From: Tumebacillus amylolyticus
GTDB taxonomy: Bacteria > Bacillota > Bacilli > Tumebacillales > Tumebacillaceae
DNA: 64,000 nucleotides
Direction of reading: 5' to 3'
Assembly (NCBI RefSeq): GCF_016722965.1
Contig: NZ_JAEQNB010000005.1
Coordinates: 1 to 64,000, forward strand
This document shows, in pieces, positions 7,843 to 16,706 of this stretch (position 1 is the stretch's first letter; each line of letters starts with the position of its first letter). Under the pieces are notes generated by a model. It saw only the letters and a list, made by a program, of their open reading frames with translations, was not told the DNA's origin and did no database searches. Both the position numbers and the translations under genes were made by a program.

Positions 7843-7870
7843 ATTATAACATGTTCAAATGTGTTTTCAA
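7843..7870 (-). promoter_or_regulatory. Promoter candidate for divIB-ylxWX-sbp-ftsAZ
   Basis: On the minus strand TTGAAA (7865-7870), a 16-nt spacer and a consensus TATAAT (7843-7848). It overlaps the murA stop codon and would give an ~85-nt leader containing the 7778-7815 hairpin. Confidence 0.65.
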
Positions 7871-9144
7871 GAGATGCCATCCGGCCTTTCACGCCAGATT
7901 CTGGCACCCAAACTTCCAAATACTTCCTCAACCTTCTCATACCCTCTGTCGATGTGGTGCACGTTGCCAATCGACGTCCGACCGTTCGCGGCGAGGCCCG
8001 CCAGTATCAAGGCAGCACCTGCCCGCAGATCGGTCGCCTCTACGTGCGCCCCCGTCAACTCCGGCACGCCTTCAATGAAGGCAGTCCGCATGTCGACTTT
8101 GATCTTCGCCCCCATGCGCGCCAATTCATTCACATGTTGGTAACGTCCTTCAAAAATCGACTCGGTGATGACCGAGGTTCCGTCTGCCAGACTCAAGTAC
8201 GCCATGAACGGCGACTGCAAGTCGGTCGGGAAACCGGGGTAGTACGCGGTGCTGATCCGCTCAATGCGTTGCGGTCTGGAATTCGCGCGCAGGAACAACT
8301 TGTTGCTTTCCACGCGAATGTCTACACCGCTCTCTTCCAACTTCGAGAGCACAGCTCCCAAATGATCCGGTTGGACGTTGGTCAGTTCCACTTCGCCCCC
8401 CGTCGCAGCGGTAGCCAACAACAGCGTGCCGGTTACGATGCGGTCCGGGATGACCTTGTACGCTCGACCCTGCAAGCGGTGTACGCCCTCGATGACGACA
8501 TTCGCCCCGCCTGCTCCGTGGACTTTGGCGCCCATCGCGTTCAAGTAGTTGGCGAGATCGACGATCTCCGGCTCGCGTGCGGCGTTATGAATCGTCGTCA
8601 CACCGTCAGCAAACACCGCGGCCATGATCAAGTTCTCCGTCGCTCCGACACTTGGCAGATCGAGATAGATGTTCGTACCGCGCAGTCGATTGGCTGTGCA
8701 AAGGATATAGCCGTGCTTCTCCTCAATGCGGGCTCCGAGCGCCTGCAAACCTTTCAAATGCAGGTCGATCGGACGCGATCCGATGGTACAACCGCCCGGC
8801 AACGAGATGCGAACTTGACCGCAACGCGCCAGGATCGGGCCCATCAGAAAAATAGAGGAGCGCATCTGACGCATGAGGTGCTCCGGCACTTCTGTACCTG
8901 TCAATCCGGTTGCATCCACTCGCAACGTCGAGCCTTCGTGGTGTACCTGACACCCCAAATGACGAAGGATCGCAACCATCACGCGAATGTCCTGCAGATC
9001 CGGCACGTCTTCGATCACGCTTTCTCCATGCGCCATGACGCTGGCCGCCAAGATCGGCAGGGCCGCGTTCTTGGCACCGTGTACGCGCACGGAGCCCTGA
9101 AGTTTGTGCCCACCTTCAATGGCTATGCGTTCCACGCATGTCAC
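7867..9144 (-). CDS. murA: UDP-N-acetylglucosamine 1-carboxyvinyltransferase MurA
   Basis: Catalyses the first committed step of peptidoglycan synthesis, transferring enolpyruvate from PEP to UDP-GlcNAc in the cytoplasm. The 425 residues form the two-domain inside-out alpha/beta barrel. The catalytic Cys, target of fosfomycin, is present at about residue 119 in GGCTIGSRPIDLH. Its ATG overlaps the murB stop (ATGA). In B. subtilis murAA lies outside the dcw cluster, so its place between murB and divIB is notable. Confidence 0.96.
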   Translation of the reverse strand: MTCVERIAIEGGHKLQGSVRVHGAKNAALPILAASVMAHGESVIEDVPDLQDIRVMVAILRHLGCQVHHEGSTLRVDATGLTGTEVPEHLMRQMRSSIFLMGPILARCGQVRISLPGGCTIGSRPIDLHLKGLQALGARIEEKHGYILCTANRLRGTNIYLDLPSVGATENLIMAAVFADGVTTIHNAAREPEIVDLANYLNAMGAKVHGAGGANVVIEGVHRLQGRAYKVIPDRIVTGTLLLATAATGGEVELTNVQPDHLGAVLSKLEESGVDIRVESNKLFLRANSRPQRIERISTAYYPGFPTDLQSPFMAYLSLADGTSVITESIFEGRYQHVNELARMGAKIKVDMRTAFIEGVPELTGAHVEATDLRAGAALILAGLAANGRTSIGNVHHIDRGYEKVEEVFGSLGARIWRERPDGIS

Positions 9145-10064
9145 CCCCCGATAGAATCGTCTCCTACGATCCGAACTTCCGGGTGAAGGTCATGTCCGTA
9201 TCTTTCTGAAATAGTCCGTTGTACGAGTTCGATCAGTGCCACGACATCTGCTGCCTTCGCTCCCCCGACGTTCACGATAAAGTTGCCGTGGAGTTCCGAG
9301 ATTTGCGCACCGCCGATCCGTGTGCCCTTGAGCCCCGCCTCTTGAACCAAAAAGCCCGCGTGCGTGCCTTCCGGATTGCGGAACACACTGCCGCAACTTG
9401 GAAGTGAGAGCGGTTGCGTGCTTTGACGGCGTTTCGCCCAGTTGCGAACCCGTTCGCTCATCTCCTCCGCGTCTCCCTTTCCTAATTGAAAGGTCGCGTC
9501 GAGCACGATCATCGGGTCGTCCTTGAGCACACTGTAGCGGTAGTCGAATTTCAAGTCGGCATGCGTCAGATGGATGACGTCTCCCTGCGGGCTTAGCACG
9601 TGACAATCGATCAACACGTCTTTCACCTCACCACCGTGCGCCCCGGCGTTCATCATCACCGCGCCGCCGACCGTTCCCGGAATCCCTGTTGCAAACTCTA
9701 AACCGCTTACTCCTTGTCGAATCGCATGGTGGGCGGCAGAAACGAAGGAGCGTCCTCCCTGTGCAGTCAGACGGTCGCCTGTGATGCTCAAGTCGGAAAA
9801 ATTGTCAGCCAGTTTGATGACGACACCTCGCCACCCGCCGTCCCGCACCAGCAAGTTCGAACCTTTGCCGATCACGTACCACGGAATGCCGTGTTGATGA
9901 GTCAGTTGCATGATTCGCACGAGGTGCTCCTGTTCGGTCGGGAGGATGAACACGTCGGCCGGGCCGCCAATGCGCCACGAAGTGTGTTTGGACATGAGTT
10001 CGTCAAACAGCACCTCGCCGACTTGTTCGCCTGTGAACAGTTTCTGGATCTCTTCTCGTTTCAT
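9141..10064 (-). CDS. murB: UDP-N-acetylenolpyruvoylglucosamine reductase MurB
   Basis: FAD- and NADPH-dependent reductase producing UDP-MurNAc. The 307 residues show the FAD-binding signatures (WYVIGKGSNLLVRDGG, EFATGIPGTVGGAVMMNAGA) and the catalytic Ser in LPSCGSVFRNP. The length fits the shorter type IIb MurB. It starts with an ATG after GGAGGT and is separated from spoVE/ftsW by 185 nt holding a terminator, not by murG as is usual. It overlaps murA by 4 nt. Confidence 0.96.
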   Translation of the reverse strand: MKREEIQKLFTGEQVGEVLFDELMSKHTSWRIGGPADVFILPTEQEHLVRIMQLTHQHGIPWYVIGKGSNLLVRDGGWRGVVIKLADNFSDLSITGDRLTAQGGRSFVSAAHHAIRQGVSGLEFATGIPGTVGGAVMMNAGAHGGEVKDVLIDCHVLSPQGDVIHLTHADLKFDYRYSVLKDDPMIVLDATFQLGKGDAEEMSERVRNWAKRRQSTQPLSLPSCGSVFRNPEGTHAGFLVQEAGLKGTRIGGAQISELHGNFIVNVGGAKAADVVALIELVQRTISERYGHDLHPEVRIVGDDSIGG

Positions 10065-10176
10065 CGTCGTACCTCCAACTTCACTGACAATTTGTGATCG
10101 CTCCTCGATGTTCCGCGCCTCGTACCCTCATGATATGGGGGAGTGGAGAAAGTGGTGACACCAGCCCAGAGAAGCG

Positions 10177-10219
10177 AAAAAATCCGAGCGATTCCGCGTT
10201 TTCTCGCGGTGTCGCTCGG
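10177..10219 (-). terminator. Terminator after spoVE/ftsW
   Basis: On the minus strand CCGAGCGA..CCGCG pairs with CGCGG..TCGCTCGG with small internal mismatches and an AGAAAA loop, followed by ATTTTTT. It divides the dcw cluster between ftsW and murB. A T run on the other side gives some plus-strand capacity. Confidence 0.8.
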
Positions 10220-10249
10220 TGTTTTTTCACTCCGGACAGACGTTGGGCT

Positions 10250-11395
10250 TCACCTCGTCTGCCTGGAGATGTTTAGTAAGATCCCGATCCCGGTCAGCAT
10301 CAGCGTCAGGGACGATCCCCCGTACGAAATCAGCGGAAGCGTGATCCCGGTAACCGGCATGGAGCCGGTAACAACGCCGATGTTGATGACCACCTGTACC
10401 GCAATCATGCCGGTGATGCCGACGGCAAGCAGCGAACCGAACGTATCGGGCGCCGTAATCGCCGTACGCAACCCCCGCCAGACCAGCAGCAGGAAGAGCA
10501 ACAGAACTGTCGCACCGCCGATGAAACCCAGTTCCTCGGCAAGGATGGAGAAAACAAAGTCGGTCTGGGGCTCCGGCAAATAGAGGAACTTTTGACGGCT
10601 CCGTCCCAAGCCCAGTCCCATCAGACCGCCCGGACCCAATGCGTAAAGCGACTGGATGATGTGATACCCTGCATCCAATTCGTACGCCCAAGGGTCCATG
10701 AAAGCGAAGATCCGTTTCAAGCGATAGGGCGCCACCACGACCAGCCCGACGAACGCCGGGATGGCCAAGCTCGCGAGACCGAGGAGATGTCCGACTCGTG
10801 CGCCGGCGGCAAAGATGATGATGATCGCCGTTCCCATCAGGACAACAGATTGTCCAAGGTCAGGCTCCAACATGATCAAACCGACGGCCGAGACGACGAT
10901 GGAGAGCGGCGGCAACAGACCTCGCTTGAATTGAGAAATGCGATCTTGCGTCCTCTCTAACATATACGCAAAGAAGATGATGATCCCGAGCTTGGCGAAC
11001 TCAGACGGCTGAATACCGAACGATCCGATCCCAAGCCAAGCACGCGACCCCCCGCGCACAGAACCGATGCCCGGAATGGCAACGGCAATCAAGAAGAGGA
11101 AACAGATCAGGAGGAGCGGTTTGGCGACTCTTCTCAGCTTGTGATAATCATAGTTCATCATGACGAACATCGAGATGATCCCAAGCACGGCCCACATCAA
11201 TTGACGTTTGGCGTAGAAGAATTGATCGTCAAACTTTTGCGCAGAGAGCACCGCACTGGCACTATACACGATGACGACGCCGATCCCCAGAAGCAAAAGC
11301 GTGGATAAAATGATCAGCGTATCGGGATACGATTTGATCTTGCCGTTGACGTTCATTGCGGCAACTGTCACCCCCGGATACTCGGTCTCGTCCAA
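10250..11395 (-). CDS. spoVE: SEDS peptidoglycan polymerase, FtsW/SpoVE type
   Basis: 381-residue polytopic membrane protein with about ten transmembrane segments and SEDS landmarks (GGSRAWLGIGSFGIQPSEFAKL, LPEPQTDFVFSILAEELGF, LPLISYGGSS). It polymerises lipid II together with a class B PBP. Its place after murD corresponds to B. subtilis spoVE, but sequence alone does not separate SpoVE from FtsW. It lies 3 nt after murD and is followed by a terminator instead of murG. Confidence 0.94.
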   Translation of the reverse strand: MDETEYPGVTVAAMNVNGKIKSYPDTLIILSTLLLLGIGVVIVYSASAVLSAQKFDDQFFYAKRQLMWAVLGIISMFVMMNYDYHKLRRVAKPLLLICFLFLIAVAIPGIGSVRGGSRAWLGIGSFGIQPSEFAKLGIIIFFAYMLERTQDRISQFKRGLLPPLSIVVSAVGLIMLEPDLGQSVVLMGTAIIIIFAAGARVGHLLGLASLAIPAFVGLVVVAPYRLKRIFAFMDPWAYELDAGYHIIQSLYALGPGGLMGLGLGRSRQKFLYLPEPQTDFVFSILAEELGFIGGATVLLLFLLLVWRGLRTAITAPDTFGSLLAVGITGMIAVQVVINIGVVTGSMPVTGITLPLISYGGSSLTLMLTGIGILLNISRQTR

Positions 11396-11398
11396 TCG

Positions 11399-12745
11399 CT
11401 ATAATGTATGCACAGCTTTTTTAAACATGCTCCCTCTCTCTTCAAACGAACCAAACATGTCCCACGACGCACACGCTGGGCTCAACAGAACGGTATCCCC
11501 CGCTTCTGCACGAAGTGCCGCGAGTTGGACGGCCGTCTCGAGCGAGTCGGCTTTTTCCGCTGTCTTGCCTGCAAGATTGGCGACGTTCAAGAAGCGTTCT
11601 GCCGCTTGCCCGATCGCCACGACGTGCTTGACGTGCTTCTGAAAGACCGGCACGAGTTCCTGGAAGTCCATGCCACGGTCCAAGCCACCTGCGATCAGCA
11701 CGACGCTTGGAAAAGCGGTGATCGCCTGTGTCGCCGCTGCTGCGTTGGTCGCTTTGGAGTCGTTGTAGAAGTCCACCCCGTTTTTGGTGGTCACATATTC
11801 GGTCCGGTGCTCAACACCGCGGAACGTGCGCGCCACTTCAGCGATTGCATCTGCTGAGGCACCTGCCGCCAGAGAGATCGCCGCCGCCGCGAGGACGTTC
11901 TGCAAGTTGTGTTCCCCGGCTAAGCCCACTTCGGCCACCGGGAGGAGAGGTACGTTTTTGCCGTTCAAGATAGCGTGGATATGACCATCTTTGACAAAAA
12001 CGCCCTCTTCTAAAACTTCGGACGCTGAGAAAGGCACGACCCGCGCCTGCATACCCTTGGCTGCCGCACGCACGTCTTCCTGATCCCAGTTCAACACCGC
12101 GATGTCGCTGGGCCCAAGGTTTGCAAACAGTCTGTACTTGGCGTCGCGATACTCTTCGTACGTTCCATGATAGTCCAGATGGGCGGGTGACAGGTTCAAA
12201 AGCGCTCCGATCTTCGGTCGGAACGCGCGCGTCCCCATCAGTTGAAACGAAGACAGCTCCGCGACCAGCCATTGGTCGGCCGTGACACTCTCTGCCACTT
12301 CGGACAGCGCGAGACCGATGTTGCCGGCCACGACCGGTTTCAAGTCGGCCGCTTCGAGCATCTTGCCAACCAGCGTCGTGGTCGTGGTCTTGCCGTTGGA
12401 GCCGGTAATGCCGATCAAAGGAGCTTTGGAGAAACCGTACGCCACTTCTACTTCCGTCACCACGGGGATACCCAATTCCAGCGCTTGGCGCACCGGAGCG
12501 GCCTTGTACGGAATCCCGGGGTTTTTCACGACGAGGGCGAGCCCCGGATGCACGATGCCCTCCGGATGCCCGCCGCCAATCACTTCAATACCGAGCGCTT
12601 GCAATTCCGCCGCCAGCGGATCGTCGCTGAGGTCTTTTTGGTCATTGACCGTGACCTCAGCGCCGTTGTGATGCAACAGACGTGCAGCGGCCGCGCCGGA
12701 ACGGGCAAGGCCAAGCACGAGAACTTTTTTTTCAGTGTACTCCAC
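11399..12745 (-). CDS. murD: UDP-N-acetylmuramoyl-L-alanine:D-glutamate ligase MurD
   Basis: ATP-dependent cytoplasmic ligase adding D-Glu to UDP-MurNAc-L-Ala. The 448 residues have the Rossmann-like substrate domain (KVLVLGLARSGAAAARLL), the ATPase P-loop (GITGSNGKTTTTTLVGKML), a NLSPAHLDYHG motif and the C-terminal ligase domain (FYNDSKATNAAA). Thirteen bases separate it from mraY. Confidence 0.96.
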   Translation of the reverse strand: MEYTEKKVLVLGLARSGAAAARLLHHNGAEVTVNDQKDLSDDPLAAELQALGIEVIGGGHPEGIVHPGLALVVKNPGIPYKAAPVRQALELGIPVVTEVEVAYGFSKAPLIGITGSNGKTTTTTLVGKMLEAADLKPVVAGNIGLALSEVAESVTADQWLVAELSSFQLMGTRAFRPKIGALLNLSPAHLDYHGTYEEYRDAKYRLFANLGPSDIAVLNWDQEDVRAAAKGMQARVVPFSASEVLEEGVFVKDGHIHAILNGKNVPLLPVAEVGLAGEHNLQNVLAAAAISLAAGASADAIAEVARTFRGVEHRTEYVTTKNGVDFYNDSKATNAAAATQAITAFPSVVLIAGGLDRGMDFQELVPVFQKHVKHVVAIGQAAERFLNVANLAGKTAEKADSLETAVQLAALRAEAGDTVLLSPACASWDMFGSFEERGSMFKKAVHTL

Positions 12746-12758
12746 GATGCGTCTCTCC

Positions 12759-13724
12759 CTACGGTTTCAGGTACAGTGCCAGCGAACCGACTGCCAGCAA
12801 CAGTCCGACGGTCCAGAACGTGCCGACGACGCGCCACTCCGACCAGCCGATCAACTCAAAGTGGTGGTGAAGCGGTGACATTTTGAAGATGCGTCGACCA
12901 AATGTCTGGAACGAGATGACTTGCAGGATGACGGACAGCACTTCTGCCACGAACACGCCGCCGATCAGGAACACATAGATCTCCGTCTTGGTGAGGATCG
13001 CGACCGTGGCCAGCGCACCGCCCAAGGCAAGTGACCCTGTGTCCCCCATGAACACTTTGGCCGGGTTGACGTTGAAGACGAGGAAGCCGAGCAACGCTCC
13101 GACCATCGACGCACAGAAGATCGCCACTTCCATGTTCGACGTCCACCAAGCCAAGATCGCATACGATCCAAACGCAATGGCGGTCGTACCCGCTGCGAGA
13201 CCGTCCAGACCGTCGGTCAAGTTGACCGCGTTCGACATGCCGATGACCATCAAGACGAGGAACGGCAAGTAGAAGAATCCGAGGTTGAGCGGCGTGTCGA
13301 TCAGCGGGATGTTGATCTTCATATCGATGAGACCGGCGTAATTCATGACGATATACAGCACAACGCCGAGGATGATCTGCCCGAGCAATTTCTGACGGGC
13401 TTTCAAGCCGAGGTTGCGCTTGAGGGCGACTTTAATGTAGTCGTCGAGGAATCCGACGAGACCGTACCCGAGCGTCACGAACAACAGCAGATAGGTCGCG
13501 AACTGATGGTCGGAGAATTTCAGTGTGGTGATCGTCAACGCAACGAGGAAGATAATGCCTCCCATCGTCGGCGTGCCCGATTTTTTCTGGTGACTTTGCG
13601 GGCCCTCTTGACGAATCGCCTGCCCGAATTTCAGGCGTCGTAAAAACGGAATGAACAGCGGACCCAGGATCACCGCGATAAGAAACGCGACCCCGGTCGT
13701 CCACAACATGATCGTGATATCCAT
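12759..13724 (-). CDS. mraY: Phospho-N-acetylmuramoyl-pentapeptide-transferase MraY
   Basis: Integral membrane enzyme making lipid I from UDP-MurNAc-pentapeptide and undecaprenyl phosphate. The 321 residues form about ten transmembrane helices with MraY signatures: [21 protein letters not shown] (Asp pair), [15 protein letters not shown] and [11 protein letters not shown]. Normal length for a Bacillus MraY. Confidence 0.97.
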   Translation of the reverse strand: MDITIMLWTTGVAFLIAVILGPLFIPFLRRLKFGQAIRQEGPQSHQKKSGTPTMGGIIFLVALTITTLKFSDHQFATYLLLFVTLGYGLVGFLDDYIKVALKRNLGLKARQKLLGQIILGVVLYIVMNYAGLIDMKINIPLIDTPLNLGFFYLPFLVLMVIGMSNAVNLTDGLDGLAAGTTAIAFGSYAILAWWTSNMEVAIFCASMVGALLGFLVFNVNPAKVFMGDTGSLALGGALATVAILTKTEIYVFLIGGVFVAEVLSVILQVISFQTFGRRIFKMSPLHHHFELIGWSEWRVVGTFWTVGLLLAVGSLALYLKP

Positions 13725-13756
13725 GACCTTTGGTCCTCCCCTAGTGTCTTCGCAAC

Positions 13757-15154
13757 TTAGGTCAACGCCCGAACTACATCGACGAGACCGATACCAAGCG
13801 AAGATTTGACGAGGACGATCGCCCCGCCCGTTTCGTCTTGTGCATGGTGTTGCAGCAGTTTTTCAAGGTACTCGATTGCTTGCGGCTTGTCGGCCACCTC
13901 ATAGATCACGCCGGAAAAAGCGCCCTCGCGAGCTCCCGCTGCGATGTCGCGGGCAAGGTCTCCGATGCAAACCAGTTCGTTGATTTCAAGACCTGCGAGG
14001 TAGGCGCCCGTCTCGCGATGCATGAGAACGGAATCAGGACCGAGTTCCAGCATCCCGCCGAGCGCCGCGACTTTGTATCCCCCCGGCATGTCGGAGAGCA
14101 TCTGAAGGGCTGCCCGCATCGAGGTCGGCGAGGCGTTGTACGCATCGTCGACCACGGTGCCGCTTCCCTCGCGAGCCTTGTGAACTTCAAAGCGGCGTGC
14201 CGTGAGTTTGGCGTGCGCAAGACCTGCTCGAATCTCATCGCGGGTCATGCCAAGCTCTTCCCCGACTGCGATGGCGGCGAGCGCGTTGCCGAGTTGGTGG
14301 AGGCCCGGAACTGGGAGCGTGTACGCACCCTTTTCCCCTTCCAGTTGGAAGCGGGAGCCTTCGATGCCTAAGTTCTCCACTTCGACGGCGCGTACGTCAT
14401 TGCCTTCTCCAAATCCAAACCAGACGATCGGCGCTTTGGTTTTCCCCGCCCGCTCCTGTAAAAGCGGTTCGTCGCCAAACAGAATCGCTTTCCCGTCGGG
14501 AGCAAGCGCTTCGATCAACTCGCACTTCGCGTCGGCGATGCCGTCCCGCGAACCGAGGTGCTCGATATGCGCCTCCCCGATGTTCGTGATGACCCCAATC
14601 TGCGGGGACGCGAGTTTTGCCAGCAACTCGATCTCATGGAAGTGGTTCATGCCCATTTCCAAAACGGCGACATCGGTGTCCTCCTCCACTTGCAGGAGCA
14701 CCAGCGGGACGCCGATGTGGTTGTTGAGGTTGCCGAGGGTCTTCTGAACTTTGAAGCGCTCGGACAGAACCGAAGCGAGCAAGTCTTTGGTTGAAGTCTT
14801 GCCGTTGGAGCCCGTTACGCCGACGACGCGCAGGCGGGTCAACTCGTTGCGGTAGCCCGCCGCCAAGTTTTGCAACCCAAGCAACGTATCTTCGACTTCG
14901 ATCAGCGCGAGACCTTGCGCTTGTTCCGGAATGAATCTGCCTGTTTGCCAGAGCGCGGCCACCGCACCCTGTTCAACAGCCGCTTGCACAAAGTCATGCG
15001 CGTCGAACCGTTCGCCGACGAGCGGGACGAACAGACGTCCGGTCATGTCTTTGCGAGTGTCTGTCGAGACACCCTCGATGAGCAAAGCGGCGTCACCTTG
15101 GATCAATCGACCCCCTGCCAACGCTGCGATTTCACCTGCAGTACGCTTGATCAT
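13757..15154 (-). CDS. murF: UDP-MurNAc-tripeptide:D-Ala-D-Ala ligase MurF
   Basis: 465 residues, three-domain Mur ligase completing the UDP-MurNAc-pentapeptide. P-loop [21 protein letters not shown], central [35 protein letters not shown], and C-terminal [17 protein letters not shown]. The start overlaps the murE stop (ATGA), suggesting coupling. Confidence 0.96.
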   Translation of the reverse strand: MIKRTAGEIAALAGGRLIQGDAALLIEGVSTDTRKDMTGRLFVPLVGERFDAHDFVQAAVEQGAVAALWQTGRFIPEQAQGLALIEVEDTLLGLQNLAAGYRNELTRLRVVGVTGSNGKTSTKDLLASVLSERFKVQKTLGNLNNHIGVPLVLLQVEEDTDVAVLEMGMNHFHEIELLAKLASPQIGVITNIGEAHIEHLGSRDGIADAKCELIEALAPDGKAILFGDEPLLQERAGKTKAPIVWFGFGEGNDVRAVEVENLGIEGSRFQLEGEKGAYTLPVPGLHQLGNALAAIAVGEELGMTRDEIRAGLAHAKLTARRFEVHKAREGSGTVVDDAYNASPTSMRAALQMLSDMPGGYKVAALGGMLELGPDSVLMHRETGAYLAGLEINELVCIGDLARDIAAGAREGAFSGVIYEVADKPQAIEYLEKLLQHHAQDETGGAIVLVKSSLGIGLVDVVRALT

Positions 15155-16635
15155 GATTGCTCACCTCGAATTGCGGCCGCCGCCACTTCGCGGTCGTCGA
15201 AGTGGGTCTTGGTCTTGCCGATGATCTGGTACGTCTCGTGCCCTTTGCCCGCGATCAAGATCACGTCGTCCTCTTGGGCTTGCTCGATCGCGAAGGAAAT
15301 CGCTTCGGCACGGTCTGCGATGCGGACATAGCGGTTTTTCTCCACATCTTGCACGCCCGCCTCCATGTCGTCCAAGATCAGCTCGGGGTCTTCCGTGCGC
15401 GGGTTGTCGGAGGTCAACACCGCCAAGTCCGCATAGTCGGTTGCGATCTTCGCCATGATCGGACGTTTCGTGCGGTCACGATCACCGCCGCATCCGACGA
15501 GGCACATCACTCGACCCTTCGCGAATTCACGAACCGTTTTCAGCGCGTTCTCCAGCGAATCCGGCGTATGCGAGTAGTCCACGATCACCGCGAACTTCTG
15601 CCCTGCATTGACGCGCTCGAAGCGTCCGTCCACACCCGACACGGATTCGAGCGTTGTCTTGATCTGCTCCAAAGTCAAGCCTTCCAAGAGACAAGCCGCT
15701 GTCGCCGCCAACGTGTTGTAGACGTTGAACTTCCCGGTCATCTGCAGGTTGAACTCGGCCGTTCCCGCGAAAGAGATCAGTTTATACGAGACGCCGTGCG
15801 ACTCGATTTTGACATCGATGGCCCGCACGTCCGCTTCGTGATCAATTCCGTAGGTGATCACTTGCGCCGTCGTCGCCGCACGGAAAAAGTCCGCTTCCGG
15901 GTCGTCGACGTTGATCACGGCGTAACTGCCTTCCGACGGCGTGTCGCTGTAGGTGTTGCCAAGGCGTGAGAAAAACTTCGCTTTGGCATTGCGATACTCT
16001 TCCATCGAACCGTGATAATCGAGATGGTCCTGCGTCAAGTTGGTGAACACGGCCGTCCGATACTGCGTGCCTGCGACACGGCCCAGTTCCAGCGCGTGCG
16101 ACGACACTTCCATTACGGGATATTGAACACCCGCATCGAGCATCTCTCGGAAGATTCGCTGAAGCACCAACGCTTCGGGCGTCGTGTTCGACGTTTCATA
16201 CTCCACGTCCGCATATTTGACTTTCAGCGTCCCGATCAGACCGGTTTCCTGCCCGTTCTCACGCAAGACGCGCTCGATCAAAGACGTGGTCGTCGTCTTG
16301 CCGTTCGTCCCCGTCACCCCGATCACTTTCATCGACTTGGACGGGTGTTGATAAAAAACGGACGCAAGCACCGCAGCCATCGTCCCTGTGTTCGGGACGA
16401 TGACCTGCGGTGCTGCAAGCCCAACAAATTCTGATTCGACGACGACAGCCGATGCTCCGGCTGCAACCGCCTTTTGTACATAGTCATGCCCATCCACCGT
16501 GTACCCGCGCAGGGCCACAAAGAGACTCCCCGGTTGTACCTCACGGGAATCCGGGGTGATGTGTGTGATCTCCACGTCGTCAGAGCCGACGACGCGCTTG
16601 AGGATGATGGGGGCAATCAACTCGCGCAACCGCAA
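15151..16635 (-). CDS. murE: UDP-MurNAc-tripeptide synthetase MurE
   Basis: 494 residues. Adds the third amino acid, expected to be meso-diaminopimelate because the specificity loop carries DNPRTEDP, the DNPR motif of DAP-adding MurE. P-loop VIGVTGTNGKTTTTSLIERVL. The start appears to be TTG at 16635, placed 7-8 nt after GAGGAGGAAA; no ATG fits. The 71-nt gap after spoVD could hold a weak promoter (TTGTCT, 18 nt, CATACT). Confidence 0.95.
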   Translation of the reverse strand: MRLRELIAPIILKRVVGSDDVEITHITPDSREVQPGSLFVALRGYTVDGHDYVQKAVAAGASAVVVESEFVGLAAPQVIVPNTGTMAAVLASVFYQHPSKSMKVIGVTGTNGKTTTTSLIERVLRENGQETGLIGTLKVKYADVEYETSNTTPEALVLQRIFREMLDAGVQYPVMEVSSHALELGRVAGTQYRTAVFTNLTQDHLDYHGSMEEYRNAKAKFFSRLGNTYSDTPSEGSYAVINVDDPEADFFRAATTAQVITYGIDHEADVRAIDVKIESHGVSYKLISFAGTAEFNLQMTGKFNVYNTLAATAACLLEGLTLEQIKTTLESVSGVDGRFERVNAGQKFAVIVDYSHTPDSLENALKTVREFAKGRVMCLVGCGGDRDRTKRPIMAKIATDYADLAVLTSDNPRTEDPELILDDMEAGVQDVEKNRYVRIADRAEAISFAIEQAQEDDVILIAGKGHETYQIIGKTKTHFDDREVAAAAIRGEQS

Positions 16636-16706
16636 CTGCGTTTCCTCCTCGCACTTCCGAATAATCTACCAACCAGTATGGACCATTCCACCCGTTCCAG
16701 ACAAGG

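Noticed and set aside
7861-9186. 441-codon plus-strand frame opposite murA
   Set aside because: Antisense shadow; murA has full catalytic motifs and operon overlaps on the other strand.
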